64,000 nt of DNA from contig JAUNDP010000006.1 of assembly GCA_030526005.1 (NCBI GenBank), positions 40,299 to 104,298 on the forward strand, written 5' to 3'. Origin of the DNA: Eubacteriales bacterium. Lineage in GTDB: Bacteria; Bacillota; Clostridia; Lachnospirales; Lachnospiraceae. Below, piece after piece: positions 59,949 through 64,000 of the stretch; position 1 is the stretch's first letter, and each line of letters starts with the position of its first letter. The notes beneath the pieces were generated by a model. The model was given only the letters and a program-made list of their open reading frames with translations. It ran no database searches and was not told where the DNA came from. A program made the position numbers and the translations under genes.

Positions 59949-61517
59949 TTATACTGCTGTGTCCACCATTTTCACAATGAACAGACAGTCTCCCGGTTTG
60001 ATTTCAGATGTTTCCAGACCGCTCATTTCCTGTATGTTTTCCATCGTCGTATCATATTTTTTTGCAATCTGCCACAGCGTATCTCCCGGCTGAACAACGT
60101 ATCCTGTCATGCTCGGAAGATCTTGAATTCGCTTCCAGTCCAGCTCTTTTTCTTCAATCTCCTGGATGCACGCAATCGGATATTCCTGAACTACAAACGC
60201 ACTTAAGCTGACATTTGCTTTCATCTCAATCTCTTCGCTGTCCATCATGGAGACTGTCAGCTGTTCCAGATCCCCGTGCAGAGAATATTTACACGATCCG
60301 TCCATCCCCTCTGCTTCAATTTTCTGCTGGAACGGCACAATTCCATGAAGCACGGCAAATGGTTTTGCGTCGTCGGCTGTGATATATAAAATAGAAACAG
60401 ATACGATTCCTTCTGCCCGAAGTCCTTCTGCTGTAACAATAACTTCATCTACTTTCACATCTCCCCTGCTGTGACAGATCTGAAGCATTCTAGGCTGACT
60501 GCTCTCCATTTTCACATGACTGACTGCCTTGCAGCTTGCCACATTTTTCATCAGCAGACTTTCACAGATCTCCTCCTGCACAACTGGAATCAGTTGTCTT
60601 CCCGGCGTATGTACATCTTCTAAAATCTGAACGTTTTCTTCTTCATACAGTTTAATATCGAGATCCAGAACGGCATCTGCCTGAACCATGCGTCCTTCTC
60701 CATCTGTATCATTTCTGATTTCCAGACTGTATTTTCCCATGGAAACTTCCACATCCGACAGCAGCTTCTGCAGACATTCACTGCATTCCAACTGTTCCTG
60801 GAACGGCTGCGTCGTCTCAATCCATTGGGTTGCACTGTTTTCTCCTTCCGGCTCATACAGGAAGAAAATCTGCATCTCTCCCCGCGCTTCAATCTTGCCG
60901 TCGAGCAGTCTCACCTGAACTCCCCTCAGCTGAATATCGCTCCACAGAAGTTCCTGAATATTTGGTTTATTAGACGGAAGCGTGATCTCCTTTTTTACTC
61001 TCAGGATATCTCTTTTCTGACTTCTCATCTGAAGAATCTGCGCCTGCTTCATCTTCATACTGATCTTTCCAGCAGAAGGGATGCCGGTCGCAGCCATCAC
61101 TTCCGTGTTTTCTTCTATACATGCGGCCAGAGTCAAAACCGCTTTTCCGCTCAATTTTCTGGAATTGATCACACTCACATTTAAGTCTTCCACATTCCAT
61201 TTCAGTCGTACGCTGTCGCCGCTCTCTGCCCCTTCCAGACGGATCGTCTCCTCAAATGGCACGATTGTCTCCATATGGCTGATGCCTCTTTCTTTTGTCT
61301 CGGCAATATAAAGCACATGAATAGAAAGCACGCCTTTTGCTGTGACCTGACCGGTGTTGACTTTCAGATCTTCCATTCTGACTTCGCCTGAGGACTCCAC
61401 AATCGTTCCCACATCAGGCTTGCTGTCCGGGACATTAAAATCTTCCTCCAGGCTGATCTGACTGACGCCGCGGCATTTCAGACGGTTCATGTGAATCTTT
61501 TTCTTCAATATTTCCAT
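59949..61517 (-). CDS. sipL: SipL-type spore coat morphogenesis protein (DUF3794 repeats and LysM)
   Basis: The product is 522 residues with three SPOCS/DUF3794 domains (roughly 10-150, 165-300, 310-455), each with the EIxLP/DFNVPDSKPDVGTIVESSGEV-like entry, and one C-terminal LysM (about 475-520: YVVQPGDTLWQIAKKYDTTMENIQEMSGL). In Clostridioides SipL binds SpoIVA through LysM to encase the forespore. It forms a separate gene between the PrcB-domain lipoprotein gene and ispE; GGGGGATTT lies before its ATG. Confidence 0.9.
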   Translation of the reverse strand: MEILKKKIHMNRLKCRGVSQISLEEDFNVPDSKPDVGTIVESSGEVRMEDLKVNTGQVTAKGVLSIHVLYIAETKERGISHMETIVPFEETIRLEGAESGDSVRLKWNVEDLNVSVINSRKLSGKAVLTLAACIEENTEVMAATGIPSAGKISMKMKQAQILQMRSQKRDILRVKKEITLPSNKPNIQELLWSDIQLRGVQVRLLDGKIEARGEMQIFFLYEPEGENSATQWIETTQPFQEQLECSECLQKLLSDVEVSMGKYSLEIRNDTDGEGRMVQADAVLDLDIKLYEEENVQILEDVHTPGRQLIPVVQEEICESLLMKNVASCKAVSHVKMESSQPRMLQICHSRGDVKVDEVIVTAEGLRAEGIVSVSILYITADDAKPFAVLHGIVPFQQKIEAEGMDGSCKYSLHGDLEQLTVSMMDSEEIEMKANVSLSAFVVQEYPIACIQEIEEKELDWKRIQDLPSMTGYVVQPGDTLWQIAKKYDTTMENIQEMSGLETSEIKPGDCLFIVKMVDTAV

Positions 61518-61561
61518 TTCAAATCCCCCTTTTTCTTTTTTGTCTTCTTTCGTCCTGCTCC

Positions 61562-61963
61562 CTAGGCAAAACTGACCTCTTTATCGGTTTGTTTTATTTT
61601 TAAGACAATAAAAGGATAGGACTCACTTTGTTTCATCTCTTTTTTTCGAGCCGGTCCTATCAGAGTTGTGCTTACATAAACCGTATTTCCCAACATGGAA
61701 CATTCTTCTACAGAAATGCTGTACCCTCCTGTCTCCTGCTTTCCATACCCCCTCACGATATACAGATATCCATCTGCCTCATACGTCAGCCTGCACTCAT
61801 TTTCTTTCTGATTTTCAATCAGTTGCGCAAGCTCTTCAGGCAGATTTTCTGCTGTCACAACTGTATATTCCAAAGCAGTTCTCTCAGGTTCCTCCTCTTT
61901 TTTGGAGCATCCTGCCAGCATGGCACAGATCAGCAGCAACCATATCCATCTTTTCAACTGCAT
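61562..61963 (-). CDS. PrcB-domain lipoprotein
   Basis: This 133-residue lipoprotein has lipobox LAGC at about 16-19 and a PrcB_C-type domain (RLTYEADGYLYIVRGYGKQETGGYSISVEECSML, then GPARKKEMKQSESYPFIVLKI). The domain is named after the PrcB subunit of a Treponema protease complex; in Firmicutes it occurs as small secreted proteins of unknown role. It precedes sipL by 44 bp on the same strand. Confidence 0.8.
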   Translation of the reverse strand: MQLKRWIWLLLICAMLAGCSKKEEEPERTALEYTVVTAENLPEELAQLIENQKENECRLTYEADGYLYIVRGYGKQETGGYSISVEECSMLGNTVYVSTTLIGPARKKEMKQSESYPFIVLKIKQTDKEVSFA

Positions 61964-62060
61964 ACCATCCCGTGTTCTTTATTCTATTCATATTCTTTTT
62001 TCTGTTTTTTATTCCTCAGGCAGTCCGTTTTCTTTTATAACTATCATTCTTTTCTTAAGA

Positions 62061-62093
62061 AAGAAACGGCGAGCTGCTGCTTCACCGTTTCTT
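62061..62093 (-). terminator. Weak hairpin between pabC and the PrcB-domain gene
   Basis: A 9-bp stem (AAGAAACGG/CCGTTTCTT) with a 15-nt loop; TCTTAAG follows on the minus strand. The T run is short, so termination is uncertain. Confidence 0.4.
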
Positions 62094-62123
62094 TCTGAAA
62101 AAAGGCAGCCTCCCGCTTTATAG

Positions 62124-62852
62124 TTAAAACTGCATATTTTCCCTCTTATATTTTTCATAAACGCTCTGCAGATGGTATGCCATCGTTCTTTCCCTGAAAA
62201 GATGACCATCCAGCGACTGCACCGGCATAATCCCCATCAGAGAGTTTGTCACAAAACACTCGTCAAATGTTTTGATTTGGTCTGGAAAAATTACGCTCTC
62301 TTCCACCTCTGCCTCGCTGAGGACAAAGCGGCGCATCACTCCGGGCAAAAGTCCGCACTCTTTTTTCGGTGTATACAGTTTCTGCGCCCTTCGGAAAAAA
62401 ATATTTGTTGTTGTTCCCTCGCAGATCTCACCTCTTGTATTCAAAAAAATCCTTTCATCTATCCCACTTTCCACAGCTCTTCTCTTTTCCAGAATACAGT
62501 CCCCATAGTTCATCGTTTTATGATAGGTCAAAGGAGATGTTTCATTCCGCCGGACAGGACTGAAATCCATCTGAAATCCTCTGTCATACTGTTCTTTTGT
62601 ATAATGATTTTTTCTTGTCACAAATACAAGATTTTCTTTGGACACCATCAGCTTTAGGACGGTCTGTCCTGTTTTCTCTGCGTGCTGTTTGACTTGTTCC
62701 GGTGAGATTTCATGCCAGAATCCCATAAACTGCATCGCCCTGCGCAGTCTTTCGAGATGCCATTCCAAAAAAACAGGAATCCCATCTTCCACCGCAATCG
62801 TCTCAAAAGCCCCAAGTCCGAACTGGTATCCTTCATCTAATAAAAGCTGCAT
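62124..62852 (-). CDS. pabC: Aminotransferase class IV, probable aminodeoxychorismate lyase
   Basis: This 242-residue PLP enzyme has a Lys in TYHKTMNYGDCILEKRRA near 132 (Schiff base), EICEGTTTNIFF near 163 and GLLPGVMRRFVL near 185, as in PabC and branched-chain aminotransferases. Position next to pabB makes aminodeoxychorismate lyase the best reading: conversion of aminodeoxychorismate to 4-aminobenzoate and pyruvate for folate. It follows pabB by 82 bp. Confidence 0.88.
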   Translation of the reverse strand: MQLLLDEGYQFGLGAFETIAVEDGIPVFLEWHLERLRRAMQFMGFWHEISPEQVKQHAEKTGQTVLKLMVSKENLVFVTRKNHYTKEQYDRGFQMDFSPVRRNETSPLTYHKTMNYGDCILEKRRAVESGIDERIFLNTRGEICEGTTTNIFFRRAQKLYTPKKECGLLPGVMRRFVLSEAEVEESVIFPDQIKTFDECFVTNSLMGIMPVQSLDGHLFRERTMAYHLQSVYEKYKRENMQF

Positions 62853-62934
62853 CCATTCTCCCTCCCTCTTGTTTTTCTTGTTTTTCTTGTTTTTTTCTTT
62901 TTTACTTTTCTCTGGTTTCTATTCTCTGTCTTAT

Positions 62935-64000
62935 TTATTTCATCGCTTCCAGAACAGCTTTTGCCTTCTGCAGCGTCTCTTCATATTCAAATTCCAGTTC
63001 TGATTCATAGGTGATACCTCCGCCTACGCCCAGATCATACACGCCTCCGCTGTACAGCGCTGTCCGGATTACAATGTTGAAATCACAGTCTCCGTTCAAA
63101 GTCAGATATCCGATGGAACCGGTATAGATATTTCTTCTGCCATGTTCCAGTTCATCTATGATCTCCATCGCGCGCAGTTTTGGCGCTCCTGTGATGGAAC
63201 CGCCTGGAAATGCGGCTTCAATCAGATCCATCACATTGCAGTCTTCTCTCAGCTCTCCAACTACATTTGATACGAGATGGAAGACCGTCGCATACGTTTC
63301 TACGGTGAACATCTCTGTCACCTTTACGCTCCCCGGCTTGCAGACACGATTTAAATCATTTCGCTCCAGATCTACAATCATCAGAAGTTCACTTTTATCT
63401 TTCTCTGAATTTTCCAGCTCTGCTTTCATCGCCAGATCTTCTTCCTCTGTGCTTCCTCTCTTTCGTGTCCCTTTGATCGGTCTCGTCTCAACATGACCCG
63501 CTTTCATCTGAAGAAAGCGCTCTGGTGAAGCGCATACAATCTGAAATTGTCCATAATTCAGATAGCCTCCAAATGGAGAAGGATTGATTGTTCTTAGCTT
63601 TTGGAATACTTCATACGGCTCTTTCTCACTTTTCACTCTCAGATGCTGTGTCATGTTCGCAATATAGATATCTCCCTCTATGATATAATGGATCATATCG
63701 TCGATTGCTTTCTTGTACTCCTCTTTTTCAAAATTCGGGCTGACTTCAATTTCATATTTCGGTGTCAGATCAGGCTGTCTATAGTTTTCTCTGCCTTCTC
63801 TGATTTTCTGTTCCATCTCTTCTATACTTTCTGCTTCTGCCCGCTTCTTTCCATTCGCAACGAGCCACACTTGTTTTTTCTCCAGATCTTCCACAATAAA
63901 TTCGTCGTAAAAGTTCAGCACACAGTCCGGGATCTCCAGATCGGATGGATCTTTTGCCTGCACGCCTTCCTTTTTTCTTCCATATTCATAAGAAAAATAT
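62935..64000 (-). CDS. pabB: Aminodeoxychorismate synthase component I, 5' part outside window
   Basis: The open frame runs on past the right edge: upstream of the first possible GTG (63963) the sequence still reads YFSYEYGRKKEG in frame, a typical internal PabB segment. The chorismate-binding domain is clear: GDIYIANMTQHLRV, SPERFLQMKAGHVETRPIKGTRKRG, ENSEKDKSELLMIVDLERND, FPGGSITGAPKLRAMEIIDELE and TALYSGGVYDLGVGGGITYES. It would aminate chorismate with a glutaminase partner (PabA, not in this window). Gene order with pabC supports the 4-aminobenzoate branch over anthranilate. Confidence 0.9.
   Translation of the reverse strand, partial: YFSYEYGRKKEGVQAKDPSDLEIPDCVLNFYDEFIVEDLEKKQVWLVANGKKRAEAESIEEMEQKIREGRENYRQPDLTPKYEIEVSPNFEKEEYKKAIDDMIHYIIEGDIYIANMTQHLRVKSEKEPYEVFQKLRTINPSPFGGYLNYGQFQIVCASPERFLQMKAGHVETRPIKGTRKRGSTEEEDLAMKAELENSEKDKSELLMIVDLERNDLNRVCKPGSVKVTEMFTVETYATVFHLVSNVVGELREDCNVMDLIEAAFPGGSITGAPKLRAMEIIDELEHGRRNIYTGSIGYLTLNGDCDFNIVIRTALYSGGVYDLGVGGGITYESELEFEYEETLQKAKAVLEAMK

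Overview
The window looks like chromosome of a spore-forming, low-G+C anaerobic Firmicute, most likely a gut Lachnospiraceae (this placement is inferred from gene content and style, not from a marker gene). Support comes from sporulation and germination genes (spoIIR, a gerA-gerB-gerC receptor operon, sipL), T-box, lysine and cobalamin leader RNAs, strong Gram-positive ribosome binding sites, a GldA/GldF/GldG/DUF4340 ABC cassette, and an ATP-dependent PEP carboxykinase. I saw no rRNA, tRNA, CRISPR array, prophage or intact insertion sequence.

Layout. 1-0.3 kb: the 3' part of a T-box leader reading out of the left edge. 0.3-5.7 kb: mgsA, then a Bce-type peptide-sensing module (ABC ATPase, permease, response regulator, kinase). 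5.8-9.6 kb: an alanine:Na+ symporter, and a MarR regulator with a MATE exporter. 9.6-14.1 kb: a decayed flavoprotein, a secreted nucleoside hydrolase, a large secreted protein of unknown function, and a frameshifted XRE regulator. 14.3-20.2 kb: a membrane acyltransferase overlapping an esterase gene, then a three-gene Tat translocase (one gene only 56 codons long) next to a Tat-signal metallo-beta-lactamase-fold protein. 20.5-25.8 kb: an Opp/Nik-type ABC transporter behind a cobalamin riboswitch with its own terminator. 25.9-35.3 kb: pckA, a serine hydrolase, an orphan HicB, a DUF134-NifX fusion, pgsA, an aldose epimerase-like protein, a ComEC-like secreted hydrolase and an FGGY kinase. 35.4-37.4 kb: two divergent LytTR regulators. 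37.4-41.7 kb: the Gld-type ABC operon. 41.9-48.2 kb: a LacI regulator, three more secreted nucleoside hydrolases and a small secreted protein. 48.3-50.7 kb: dapA-dapB under a lysine riboswitch. 50.7-64 kb: a BtuR-like adenosyltransferase, an OB-fold protein, typA, spoIIR, gerA/gerB/gerC, a GntR regulator, ispE, sipL, a PrcB-domain lipoprotein, pabC and a partial pabB.

The most distinctive content is a dispersed set of four signal-peptide-bearing nucleoside hydrolases. Two of them have upstream regions that share a conserved block and several LacI/CcpA-type palindromes with the core TGAAAC-CG-GTTTCA. I read this as a candidate regulon for breakdown of extracellular nucleosides or other N-glycosides. 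The compact Tat locus with an adjacent Tat cargo, and the B12-riboswitch-controlled Nik-type transporter (predicted cobalt or corrinoid uptake), are the other notable systems. Start codons were moved from the longest open frame wherever a good ribosome binding site supported an internal start.
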